Positions 33,653 to 44,655 of a stretch of 64,000 nucleotides of DNA are shown in pieces. The notes beneath the pieces were generated by a model. It ran no database searches, had not been told where the DNA came from, and saw only the letters and a list, made by a program, of their open reading frames with translations. This stretch comes from Agaricus subrufescens (Eukaryota; Basidiomycota; Agaricomycetes; Agaricales; Agaricaceae), in assembly GCA_029945375.1 (NCBI GenBank), contig CM057065.1:558001-622000 (forward strand). Direction: 5' to 3'. The stretch's first letter is position 1, and the number at the start of each line of letters is the position of its first letter. The translations under genes were made by a program, and so were the position numbers.

Positions 33653-36420
33653 TCATTCGGTGAGTCGACACCAAAACCAATATCTCCACTCCGACATACC
33701 ATCCTTCTCGTCAACAAACCGAACCTCTACACAACAACTCCCAGTAGAAGTAAACAAAATTGGAACAGCGCGATCCGGAGTCCGGATCTTCAAGCCCCCG
33801 AGTTGGTCTGCAAGTCGACTATAGCAGCAAGCACAGTCATCCACACTGAAAGAAGTGACCCAGTTACAGTCCTTTCCCTCTTCTCCTTCGCCTATGCGTT
33901 GATGCTGCGCAATACTGTTTCAGTGCATGCGCTCAGGAAGAGACAATTCGCTTACAGTGCAGGTTATATCCCAAGGATCTGGTAGATTCGTAACAGCCGT
34001 AGCGGGACGATAAAAATGCAGCTTCGCATTTGAGAATATCGAGGAAACGTCAATTGCCCTGAGAGGTATTTTTTCGATTATACCACGCATCGTGAATTCC
34101 TGATACCGAGATTCATCCTTATATATAATATCAGCCACACAAACTCGAAGAAGAAACGAATCTCATGGAGAACTCACAAACACCAAGTCACGTAACTCTC
34201 TCAGTGGAAAATAGCCATAATAGGTGCGGAACTGAGCGGTCAAGAGATGAATGCAGAAGACATTCTGAAAGTTGGGATCTCCGCGTTGTATCCCATAAAC
34301 AACCTCCCCGATAGCCAGTTTGTACAGATTCAGTTTCGTTCTGTGTGAATTCCAACTAACATCCTTATCATCCAGCCAAGTGAACGAAATCTTGTCTCCC
34401 GAACCCGGCGGGCTACGCGCGAGGACACCACCATATGCCTCTAAATCTATTCCTCCAAGGTTTATGCCACCGGGAGCCTCCTTTAAAACTCTGAGCGCAC
34501 ACTGAGTTTTCAGCTGCTGGGCTTCATAGACAATATCAGGGGAGAATCCGGATCGGGAGAAATCGGATATATAGTCCATGAAGGATTTATGGAAAGGCTT
34601 CAATGGCTCCAAATGGGCTTTATCGCGTCTAGGAACACGCAAAACAGAACACAGATAATCAACAGCGGCATAAGCATCATCGCGTGATATGTTCAACCAA
34701 TTGCATAGAACGATAAAGTCTCCACTAGGTCCGGACCAAATGCGCCGTGGCAATGCCGAATCCCAACTTGATGACAACGCCAACAATAGTTTTCGAGTAT
34801 TTGCTGCAATTTTGGGTGGAGTTTTGGACAAGATCCTAGCGTACAAGGCGTCGAGAAGAGCCATTGGCTGATCCTTGCGAGGGATTCCAGTCAGATCATG
34901 GCTTTCAACAACGTCCAAAACATCGGAGAGTTGGGAGGCAGGGCATCCAATTCTCGGGTCGTCGACATATCGAATGGCTGTATGTGCAAATTCAAATAGA
35001 CCGCCTGAAGCGTGAGCGAGTTTCCATAAATCGTGTTCGGCAGGCCAACGTGAATCAAGTGTATATGACGCCTTGCTGATTTCTCCTAGCGCATCGCGAA
35101 GATAACGCTCAACATTGGCTTGAGCGTCATCAAAGTCTACCAAAATTTCTTCCTTTTCATACACTGGGATGACTTCGGGCCTGGAGAAGAAAGCCGTGAG
35201 ATGTGGTTCAGGCCGGCTGGCAATGAGCCATACGATGGGCGAAGAAGGGTACAAGAGGCAGAATTCAGAGATAAGGCAAAGGAGCTCAATCTGGGTGCGT
35301 GGGCTGCTGCATTCGTCAAGACCATTAATGATGATTGAGACACGGCCAATAGACTTCAGTTGAGAGTGATGAGCGAAGGGCTCAACGATGAACTTTTGGA
35401 ACTGGATCGGCATTGGGGACTGGAGGAGTGACGGGTCATCATCGATAGCGCCCTGGATGATCTGGCGGTATGGCTCAGATTTGACAGCAAGCTGGTAGGT
35501 AAGTGTCATGATAGCTTTAGTTCCATCATTACGCCCGTTGACAGAAAAGAAGATTGATGCGTTGGAGGTCCCGGGGAGTTTGGGAGACTCGATGACGTTT
35601 TGCATGATGGCTGACTTTCCAACTCCATCCACACCAACTATCCAGCGCATTCTCACACTGGAACCGCCACACCGGGAGACAAACTCAATGCATCGTCTCA
35701 ACACGGCCAAGCGTGTTCCGGGATGACATCGTGGAGGGGAGTCTCGAGCTGGAGAGTCGAATGCTGCTCCAGGTATTGTTCCCTTTGCCAATTCACGCAT
35801 GACTAATAGAGATGACAATAAGCACAGGAAATGAAACGGGGACAGAACTTACACTGGTTTGGGTAGAGGGTGACGTACATGACTAGTGGAATGATGTAGT
35901 CAGCATAAGCGAATAGTACGCGAAGGGCACACTCCTCACCGCTACCCACACCCACATCGAGGAAGTTGCTATCAACCGAAAAACCATGGAATATGTCTCG
36001 ATTCTTGTGCTCCTGCGGTGGTAGATACTCATCAGAACATCGAAGTCACAGTTGAAAATAAAATAAGCGAGAGAGGCTCACACTCTGTGATTCGAGAATA
36101 GGTGATTGTTTTGGAGGCACTGTGAGAGCGGGGATAGTGGAGCCCATGGTACGAGGAAGACACGGAGGATAAGGAGGCTTCGGGGTAACTGGATCTTCGG
36201 ACTTGAGCACCAATGGAGTGGTTGAAGGCGGGGGAGAAGTGCCTCCAAACTCGTCCTTATCATGACTAGCATAGCCAGAGAACTGACGAGAAGGGTCCAG
36301 GTATGAGGGGTGAGCGACGTCTATATCATTTCGAGGGTCTGCAGGAGTCGACTTCAGTAAAGGTGAAAGTAGAGGATGGACACGTAGAAGTCGATGATGG
36401 TGGAATGAAGAGCCAGGCAT
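33653..36420 (-). CDS. NACHT/STAND protein, cluster copy A (intact)
   Basis: The start MPGSSFHHHRLLRV is at 36420. A Pro/Ser-rich first exon to about 36082 and small exons near 35950-36015 and 35850-35880 lead to the main exon 34178-35802 (541 codons). It ends with exons 33956-34117 and 33653-33904. The main exon has the Agaricomycete NACHT entrance SPPRCHPGTR, Walker A GVDGVGKS, an SVNGRNDGTKAI block, Walker B SIIINGLDEC, sensor VWLIASRPEPHL, and a winged-helix-like half with FHKSFMDYI. The last exons encode DESRYQEFTMRGIIEKIP and the C-terminal module DDCACC...AVPILFTSTGSCCVEVRFVDEKDGMSEWRYWFW. No WD40, ankyrin or TPR repeats follow, so the protein is short for a STAND receptor. NACHT proteins switch between ADP- and ATP-bound states to trigger signalling. 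Fungal relatives act in allorecognition and defence. That role is inference here. Confidence 0.85.
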
Positions 36421-36508
36421 TAAGGAGTACCATGAGATGAGAGAGCTAAGGACGAACCGTGGCTATGACGTGCTCACGGTCAGACGCTGGGGAACAGCCT
36501 TTGAAAGG

Positions 36509-36516
36509 TATTTATA
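36509..36516 (-). promoter_or_regulatory. TATA box of copy A
   Basis: TATAAATA on the minus strand, about 90 bases upstream of the copy A start at 36420. Confidence 0.5.
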
Positions 36517-36931
36517 GAAATGGGCCCTTCGTCTCCACGCACGTGGCACCAGCACCTGTGGCGGCAAGTTGAAATTAACAGCCTCGGTCTTTCTGCTGTG
36601 ACAGCAGTCCACCGCTATCTACTATTCCCAGAATCGTTTGGACATGAGTTTTATATTCGACACATCAAACCAGACCCGATGCTTGAGGGCGACAGTTTTC
36701 TTCCTAGCACTCTGCAGTCACTATTGGTCCTCGGCACTTCCATTCAAACATCATCGGACACTCCCGTTTCTTATCAAGCACGTATCATGATTTTGCGGTA
36801 TCGAATACATCAATGTTCCTACAATGCACGACGTTCACGTCTTGCGAATTGGAAGAGCACCTGTTGAGACTGGATTAAGTATCGGGATCTGAGCGGAAGC
36901 GTGGGCAAAGTAGGGACACTAGTGCGTATGC

Positions 36932-36960
36932 TATAAATAGGTGGCATCTGCACGTTGTAG
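36932..36960 (+). promoter_or_regulatory. Core promoter of copy B (TATA plus conserved block)
   Basis: TATAAATAG followed by GGCATCTGCACGTTG, about 75 bases upstream of the ATG at 37011. The same arrangement stands in front of copy E (55178-55212, minus strand), while the surrounding sequence differs, so this block seems to be kept. Confidence 0.55.
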
Positions 36961-37010
36961 TCGCATGATGGCTGAAATGAACTTTGCTCTTGCCTGCGAC
37001 CTGCCCGAGT

Positions 37011-39906
37011 ATGCCTGACTTCAGCTTCCGCCTTTCTCGCCTCCTACGTCCTCACCGCTCCTCACGCTCGGATTCATCCTCAGCAAAAGCTGGCAATGAC
37101 CCTCATTCCCCCCATCCTACTCTGTCCTCCCGTCCTTCATCTAGGCAAGGCGCTCTAGAGCAGGGCAAATATATCGACACAGGTACGCCTTGATCCATCA
37201 TTCCTAGAGACCTAGCGTGTCTCAATAACTCATCAGACCACCTTGATGTGGGCGTGACACGGGGAGATTCCACTCGTCAACCGTCACCAGCATCGCCTCC
37301 AATCACATCAATCGTGACGGCCAAATCTATCTCCCCAGATCCCGCTGGTCGTACTGCTGTTTCAGTCTCACCTGGGTCTAATACGACGGAGTCAACACAA
37401 GCCCTGCATCCATTGGATTCACTTGCGACGTCCTTGCAGCAATCTTCGGTTTTTCAACGACAACAAGTCAGTCCCTCTTAAACTTTCACCTGGAAAAATG
37501 ATGCTGAACCATTCGAAGCTACTTTCATCCAAAGATTTTGCGTCATCGCCATCACGGGATCAGGGCCAAGGGGTATTTAAAAACGCAAGTAATTTCTCTG
37601 TTGTAGGGTCAAATTTGATTGAAAATAGCAGTAAGACGTATTGACTTTGCTTGAGTGATTCCCGATATGAACTTACAACCTTGTTAGTCACAAATAACAT
37701 CAACGTCTCGAACCAATGTAAGCAACATACCTAGTTTGTGACCACTGTTGATCGCTACTCTGCTAGTCATGAAAGACCTCCTGAAGGAAACAATTCCCGG
37801 CGCGGCGGCTGATTCCTCGGCTCGCGATCCACCCCCGAGATGTCATCCCGGGACTCGTTTGGAAATCCTTGAACGATGCCTGCATTTCATTGCCCACTGC
37901 GAGGGAAGCAAAAAGACGCGCTGGGTCGTCGGCGCTGCAGGAGTGGGAAAGTCTGCCATCATGCAAAGCGTCACCGAGTCTCCCAAGCTTTCAGTAGATC
38001 ATCGCGCGTCGGTCTTCCTTTCTATCAATGGGCGCGACGAGGGAACAAAGGCCATCATTACACTTTCTTATCAGTTTGCCGCCAAATCGCAGTCATATCG
38101 TCGGGTCATTGAGGATGAGATCAACCGTGACCCATCCCTCCTTCAGTCGTCGATGGCTGTCCAATTCGAGAGATTCATTGTTCAACCATTCATTTACAAC
38201 TCTGATACAAGGTCTACTGGTCGTGTGCTGATTATTGTTGACGGCCTCGACGAGTGCAAGGACATACGTACGCAGGTCGAGCTCCTCCGCCTTATCTCTG
38301 GTTTCTGTATCTCATATCCATCATCACCTATCGTATGGCTCATTGCCAGCCGCCCTGAGCCACACATCGTTTCTCTCTTCGCTGAACCCGACGTTGTACC
38401 AGCATATGAGAAGGAGGAGATTGCGGTAGACTCTAATGAAGGTCGAGCAGATGTTGAACGATGCCTTCGCCACGAGCTGACTAAGATTGGAAGGGCGTCC
38501 TCACTTGACGCACAATGGCCCGATGAACGGCATTTGTGGAAGTTGGCGGATGCTGCAGGCGGGCTATTTGCTTATGCGCAGACTGTCGTCAGATACATTG
38601 GCGACTTGAATGTCTGCGACCCTGCCTCACAGCTCATTGACGTCTTGAATGTCATTGATGAGCTCCCATTGTCCGAGCTGTCCCGAGACGAGCATCCGAT
38701 GGCTCTACTCGATGCACTATATGCCCGAATCTTATCCAATGTTCCGCCGAGAATCATGATCAATGCTCGAAAACTTTTATTGGCGCTAGCATCGGGTTGG
38801 GATCTGACCATGGGCCCGGGGGGGGGGGCATTGTTCTATGCAACTGGTTAGGAATGACTGCGAATGAAGCTTATACTGCTCTCAATCGCCTCCGTGCGGT
38901 TTTGGATTTTCCCGAACGTCATGAAGCACATCAGCGAGCACCCGAACCTTTCCACAAATCTTTCATCGACTATATACACAGGTCCGAATTTTCCAGTGAT
39001 ATCACGCTTGAAGCTCGACAAATCATGGTTGACTGTGCATTGAGAGTATTGAAGGAGGCCCCCAATGGCTATGACTTTGACACGCCCGATGACTCTTTTT
39101 ATTACGGTGTACTGGCTCCCTGTAGTGGCGCTGGAGATCAGCTTTCGTTTTCGTGGCCGGCTCAGGACGGGATTTACTGGAATGATGCACAAACACGACA
39201 GAGTATGTATCACCTAACAATTGGACAAGTCGTGCAAGGCATAGAACGCGCGGATCCAGTGTTCCAGACTAAACCCTACATCGAGCTCTTGACTACTCGG
39301 TTTAACTTTCACAATTCACGCTTTCCCTTCAATAAATTGTGCGATGTGATGTTTGTGAGTGTCGCATGATATTTTCACTCCATATTTGTCACTGAAATGA
39401 TACATCAGGATACATCTCGACGCGATGAATTCTTACAGCACGGCATACTGAAGCAAATACCCGCCAACAAAATCCCCATTTCCAATCATTATAGCTTATT
39501 TACTAGTAAGATACGCTTCCACCGTCCCGTTACAGCAACGGTTCTACCTGATGTATGGGAATCATCCTGTGAGGTGAGTGAAACGTTAGCATTTCCAAAC
39601 ACCCATTGATTTTGTACTCTACAGCACAAACGGGTCAGCCAGTGCAAACAAGAAGAGGAGCGGAATTGGACAACTACCTTTCAAAGGACGAAGTGTGCTT
39701 TCTGCTCTGATAGGCTTAGACACCAACTGAAAAGTTTCGTTGCCCATTCTCCGGATTACGCTGTTCCGATTATGTTCACATCGTCAGATATCTGTTGGAT
39801 CGAAGTTGGATTCGTCGATCCGGGGGACGGTGTGTCAGAGTGGACATACTGGTTGCCGCTTCGCCTTAACCGGTCACAACGCAAGAAGCTCGGGAGTACA
39901 ATATAA
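37011..39906 (+). pseudogene. NACHT/STAND gene, cluster copy B (frameshift at an 11-G run)
   Basis: It starts MPDFSFRLSRLLRPHRSSRS at 37011. Exon 1 ends at GACACAG|GTACG and exon 2 starts at DHLDVGVTRG. After the intron at GTCAGTCC comes the motif exon VFKNASNFSVVGSNLIENSS, the micro-exon TNNINVSNQ (about 37684-37712) and the main exon from 37766 (MKDLLKETIPGAA). Walker A is GAAGVGKS, Walker B LIIVDGLDEC, sensor WLIASRPEPH. At 38818-38828 a run of 11 G breaks the frame: the first frame reads WDLTMGPGGGALFY and then stops, the second resumes at IVLCNWLGMTANEAY. About ten bases present in copy D are missing here. The 3' exons (39409 onward, and the final exon to TAA at 39904-39906 with CAFC...EWTYW) are intact. 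Either this is a pseudogene, or the G run is a sequencing or assembly error. Confidence 0.8.
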
Positions 39907-40852
39907 TGTATTATGCACTGCTGAATTGATTCCATTGAGAATGATAAGGTCGATGTTGTCTTGTCGTTTAGAAGACTGCTGACGCAATCCAATCAAGTTA
40001 TGTCTGATAATGCTGCTGTTATGTCTCTCTTCGGGATCATTCACCTTTATCTGATAAGTCGCTTGAAGTATGTTAAGAAACTTGCCTCTCACCGCGCATG
40101 TTGAAGCCCACTTCAGGATCTGAAAAGCGGCAAGATGCGTGATAGATTTCATTATATCAACTCACCCGGGATTCAACTCACAACGACTCTTCCGCTTTCC
40201 GGCCCAAAGCGGGGGCATGTTCCGTCAAGCCGATGAGCGCTCTGATGGGGACTTGATCGTCGCTGGGCCTGGAATTATTGACTGTGGTACCAGTGAGAAG
40301 TATTCTGTTCCTGACTGCAAGTTGACTTTATAACGTTCATGACAAGTCAACATTGTAGACGTAGTCGCTACCCCTTTCTGCGCTTAGTCATAGCGCTCTC
40401 AGTATATTCATACTTGACAACTTCACAACACGCATTGTACTACCTATTCCCAACAGTGAGTCCTCTCAATAGATCTCTCTATCGCAGACGACTCGAAGGT
40501 AGTCATACGAGAGTCTGATATGCGAGGCATGACAAGAGTGCTGTAATGGTCAAATGCCAGATAGATCTTTCCGCTGACCCTTCACCATATCATTATAACC
40601 TCCCCATCCAAGTCTCGAGTAGCGTAAGCAGCACGAACTTTCAGTATGGTCCTCCCTCTGCTCTTCTAATGGATATAATTCTTCGCGCTGTCATACAGCG
40701 AATCCTGCAGGTTCCAGACGCCCATGAAGCACAAAGAACTCGGGGTTTAGCATGCAGCGGGGCATTCGAGGTACTGTTATTCCAATATTTAACACTAATA
40801 TAATAAGCACTCCAAGCCTCGCACCCTCACTGAGCCTCTCACCAGTCATACA
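39907..40852. other. Intergenic between the convergent 3' ends of copies B and C
   Basis: The first 430 bases (to about 40335) are nearly identical to the sequence behind copy D (50311-50740). Similarity continues, weaker, to about 40560. It contains the site CTCTCTATCGCAGACG near 40485, which corresponds to the LTR insertion site behind copy D and is empty here. No gene was seen. Confidence 0.6.
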
Positions 40853-43748
40853 TCACACAATGCTCCCATACTTTTGACGGACTTCCAACGGGACTGTGCA
40901 CCAAAACCAATAAGTCCATTCCGACACCCCATCCTCCAGATCAACAAATTGAACCTCTACACAACACTCCCTAGTCGACGTAAACAAGATAAAGCTAGTA
41001 TGACCAAGAGAACGAGCTTTCAAACTTTTAAATTGGCGTCGGAGTTGTGCAGAGCATGGAGCACAATCTTCTCCATGAAACCAGGTTATCCAGTCTTGAT
41101 CTGCTCCTTCTTCCCGCTCCTTCCCGTTCATGCTGTACAACTAAATTTCAATCAGCGGCTTTGAAGTGTGAGTATAGTACTTACTTGGCAAGTTGAAATC
41201 CACGGATCGGGTGAGTGTGCCTCTGCCACGGCAGGACGACGGAAATGCAACTTGACATCTGTAAAGGAACGTGGGTTATTCATGACCCCAAGAGATGTTT
41301 GTCTGAGTATTCCCCGGTTTAAGAATTCAGGGCGGCGAGAGGCATCCTGGGTGGGATGAACGTGGAAGAACAGATTCCGGAAGACTCACAAACACTAAAT
41401 CGCAGTACTCATAATGAGGAAAAGCAGACCAATATTGCTCAAACCGGGCTTTCAAAAGGCGAATGCAAAATTCGCTTTGGAAGGTCGGATCTTCACGTTC
41501 AACCCCGTCTACAAACACTCCAATTGCTAACTGGTAGATCATCAACCTCGTACGGTGGTCATTCCAGCCAGCTGCTTCCTCAATCCGCCAAGTCAGCGAA
41601 ATCTTGTCTCCAGTACCGGGGCCGCGCAACAAGACGCCATGCAGAAAAATATAATCCACGCCACCGAAATTGATTCCATCAGGAGCCTCATTCAAAATTC
41701 TGAATGCACATTGCGTTGCGAGTTGCCGAGCTTCATCTTGCATATCGGAGAAAAAATTGGATCGGGTAGAGTCAGATATAAAGTCGATGAATGATTTATT
41801 TCAGGGCTCGAGCGCTTCATTGTAAGCTTGGTCGCGCCGAGGGATATCGAACACAGAATGAAGATGATTGAGAGCGGCGTAAGCTTCATCAGGTGTTATA
41901 CCTAACCAGTTGTATAAGTCAACAAAGCTTGGACTAATGACATACATCAGAGCCCGATCCCAACGCGACGCCAATGCCAACAGAAGTTATCGTGTAATGA
42001 CCATGATTTTTGGAGAAACTTTCGAGAGAATTCGTGCATACAAGGCATCAAGTAGAGCCATCGGATGCTCCTCCGGTGAGAGGTGGCTCATGGGATGCTC
42101 GTCAATAACATGCAGAACATCAGAGAGCTGCGAGACCGGGCTTCCGACCGTCGAGTCACCAATATATCTGACGACAGTCTGTGCATATGCACATAGCCCG
42201 CCGGCTGCTTTCGCGATACTCCAAATGTGTCGTTCCTCAGGCCAGAGCGGATCGAGTGACCCTGACGCGTCTTTAATCTCCATCAATTGGTCACGAAGGA
42301 ACCGTTCAACGTCGGCACGAGCTTCGTCAGAATTTACAGGAATCTCCTCCTTCTCATACACGGGGATGACGTTGCGTTTAGAGAAGAAGGAAGTGATGTG
42401 TGATTCGGGGCGGCTGGCAATGAGCCAGACTAAGGGTGAGGAAGGATGCTTGATGCAGAGATCGGATATGAGATGCAGGAGGTCCTGTTGCGTGCGTGGA
42501 TTGGCGCATTCATCAAGGCCATCAATGACGACCAGGACACGACCGGCAGAGTTCAATTGTGGGTAGCATATAAAGGGTTCGACAATTAACTTGTTGAACT
42601 GCTTTGTCATGGGTGATTGAAGAAGTGACGGATCACGAACGATCTCCGGCTCAATGATTTGACGATAGGTGTTAGATTTGGCCGCAAACTGATAGGAAAG
42701 TGTAGTCACAGCTTTTGTTCCATCATGACGCCCATTGATAGAAAAGAAAACCGATGCATGGTAGTTCACCGCCAGTTTGGAAGACTCTGTAACATTTTGC
42801 ATGACAGCTGACTTTCCCACTCCAGCTGCACCGACCACTCAACGTATCTTTTTCACGCCATGACAGTTGTGAATGAAGGCTATGCATCGTCCAAGAACAG
42901 CCAAGCGGGTCCCAGGATGGCATCGCGGAGGGGGGTCACGAGCAGAAGAATCGGATGCTGCGCCAGGAATAGTCTCCTTGAGAAGCTTCTCCATAACTGC
43001 CAGGAATGAGGATCAGTCGAGGCGATGAAAGAATGATTTTGATTGCTTACATTGACTTGAGGTCGTGCTTAGGTTGGTGTTCGTAATAGCGACTAGCAGT
43101 AATGCTGTCAGTAGTGGCAAACAAATAATGCAGTGGTATATCCCTTACTGTTGCCCTGGTTGCTATAGACAAAGTTTCCCATGGCAGAAACATTATGGGC
43201 TTGATTAAACATTCCTTGGTTCTGAACCTGCCGCTGTGAAAGATTGGACCTAGAGTTTCTGCTTTTTCAATTGCGATTGAGATACACAAGGAAGCTCACG
43301 TTTACAGGTTCAGGATTCAACGGCTGTCGGGGCATTGTAAGTTTACATGTTGCACGCCGCGGTTCGATATTATTTTGGGCTTGAATAATGGTAGCAGAGC
43401 TGGAAGAAGACGAAAAGTGTGTAGGCTGATCGACATCAGGAGTTACTGATGTGGTGTCTGTGAAGGTTGGCTACTAGAGGGGTTTGCAACCTTATCCATA
43501 GACAGGCAGCCCGCAGGATTCTCAGGTACAACTGGATGCTCGGAATCTGATTGAAAAGGAGTGGCAGTGGCCGCATACACCGCCTGCTCTAACAATGAGC
43601 ATGGGTGCAGTGCAGGAGAAGTGGTAGTGCCGGGTGAGCGGAGAACGACTGCATCATTTGGAGAGCGTGATAAAGATGGCTGGGGTGAACATGAGCGCGA
43701 TCGGCGAAAACGCAAGAGTTGAGAAAGTCGGAGCGAAAATCCTGGCAT
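40853..43748 (-). pseudogene. NACHT/STAND gene, cluster copy C (three in-frame stops)
   Basis: It starts MPGFSLRLSQLLRFRRSRS at 43748, followed by a Ser/Pro-rich exon, the motif exon GMFNQAHNVSAMGNFVYSNQGN near 43190-43250, a micro-exon TNTNLSTTSSQ, and the main exon to about 41390. Then come DASRRPEFLNRGILRQ near 41180-41345 and the final exon ending at 40853 with DCAPC...EWTYWFW. Relative to its relatives the main exon has a stop in place of Trp just before VVGAAGVGKS (about 42840), a stop in place of the first Lys of RKLLLAL (about 41985) and a stop in EPFHKSF (about 41805). The parts between are well preserved (Walker A GAAGVGKS, Walker B LVVIDGLDEC), so inactivation is recent. One of the changes is a G-to-A type and the others are not, so repeat-induced point mutation is not needed to explain them. 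Confidence 0.8.
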
Positions 43749-44084
43749 TGGATGGGTGAGGGTGGAAGGCAGACCCACCCAGCATGTTAGCTATAATTGA
43801 CACAGTAGACGCTCAGACGAAGGCACCGTTACTCGCTCTTTTGAGAATAGCCGGTCATGATGTGAGGAGCAAATACAAGGGAGGTACTTGCTTGTCATTG
43901 GCCATTATGTCACCCATCATCGTGTGACCTCCCCTCTGACTCTCCTCCTCCTGGGGCCTAGACTGAGCCCTTTTTTTTTTGCACCAAAGGGCAGACACAT
44001 AACTGGTTTTGTCTCTCCCTTATCTCTCTGCTATATCAGAGAAGCCCCCACCTTAAAAACTGGTAGGGCTACAGCAAATACGAG
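43749..44084. other. Upstream of copy C; possible left border of the USP-PHD segment
   Basis: It holds the presumed promoter of copy C and an 11-T run near 43970. No clear TATA box of the type seen at copies A, B and E was found. Somewhere in this stretch NACHT-cluster sequence should change to the segment that carries the USP-PHD gene. I could not find a terminal inverted repeat. Confidence 0.3.
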
Positions 44085-44480
44085 GGGCCCGCGCGCGGAC
44101 TAGTCTTGCACGCGGGCTGCACGCGGGCTGCACGCGGACGGACGCGGGCAGGACGCGGGCTCACTGATGTGACCTGTTACAGGACCATGAGAAAACATCA
44201 ATGTAGCGGTACCGAGACGCTACGTACACATCATAGGTATGCATGCTAAGTCAAGTCCAAGTGCTCGAGGTCTCTTCCCAGTCATTGTAGAGGGTCGAGA
44301 ATAGTCTGAAATTACGACGCGGACAAGCGAGGATAGCCCGCGGATACACGCGGGATGGGCGCGGACTGCCGAGGGCTTTTCCATTTAGATGCGGACACTC
44401 GAGGAACAGACGCGGACATGCTAGACATTCGCGCGGGGCAGCCGCGGGCGTGCGAGGGGACCCACTCAAATACCACTGTA
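44085..44480. repeat. GC-rich array of short CGCGGGC/CGCGGAC repeats
   Basis: Around 15 copies of the core CGCGG occur in variants GCACGCGGGCT, GGACGCGGGC, ACACGCGGGA, GACGCGGACA and their inverse GCCCGCGGAT, in two clusters (44085-44160 and 44315-44480). The rest of the window has nothing comparable. Clusters of short GC-rich repeats near an element end are common in fungal and plant DNA transposons, where they bind the transposase. That is inference here. Confidence 0.6.
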
Positions 44481-44581
44481 ACGGCGACGCGGGGCAGGTT
44501 CAGAGACAAGACTGTATACAAGCATCACTTGCAATCAAATATGGGTGGCTAAGGTGGCGCAATGTATGATACTGAGTTAAC

Positions 44582-44624
44582 TGTATAGTGCTGTATAGTT
44601 GTATACTACTGTATACTATACCCT
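44582..44624. repeat. AT-rich imperfect palindrome downstream of the USP-PHD gene
   Basis: Repeats of GTATAGT and its inverse ACTATAC, arranged as TGTATAGTGCTGTATAGT then GTATACTACTGTATACTATAC, can fold into a hairpin. It lies about 30 bases past the stop codon of the minus-strand gene and may take part in 3'-end formation. Confidence 0.4.
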
Positions 44625-44655
44625 CAAATGACTATTGCTGCGTCCTTGTCCGATA

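Noticed and set aside
35120..35363. Plus-strand ORFs antisense to the NACHT main exons (also near 42 kb, 53 kb and 58 kb)
   Set aside because: They recur in the same place in every copy because they are shadows of the conserved NACHT coding strand.
40853..43748. Repeat-induced point mutation as cause of the stops in copy C
   Set aside because: Only the Trp-to-stop change fits a G-to-A (C-to-T) transition. The others need different changes, and the copy is not generally enriched in transitions as far as can be judged by eye.
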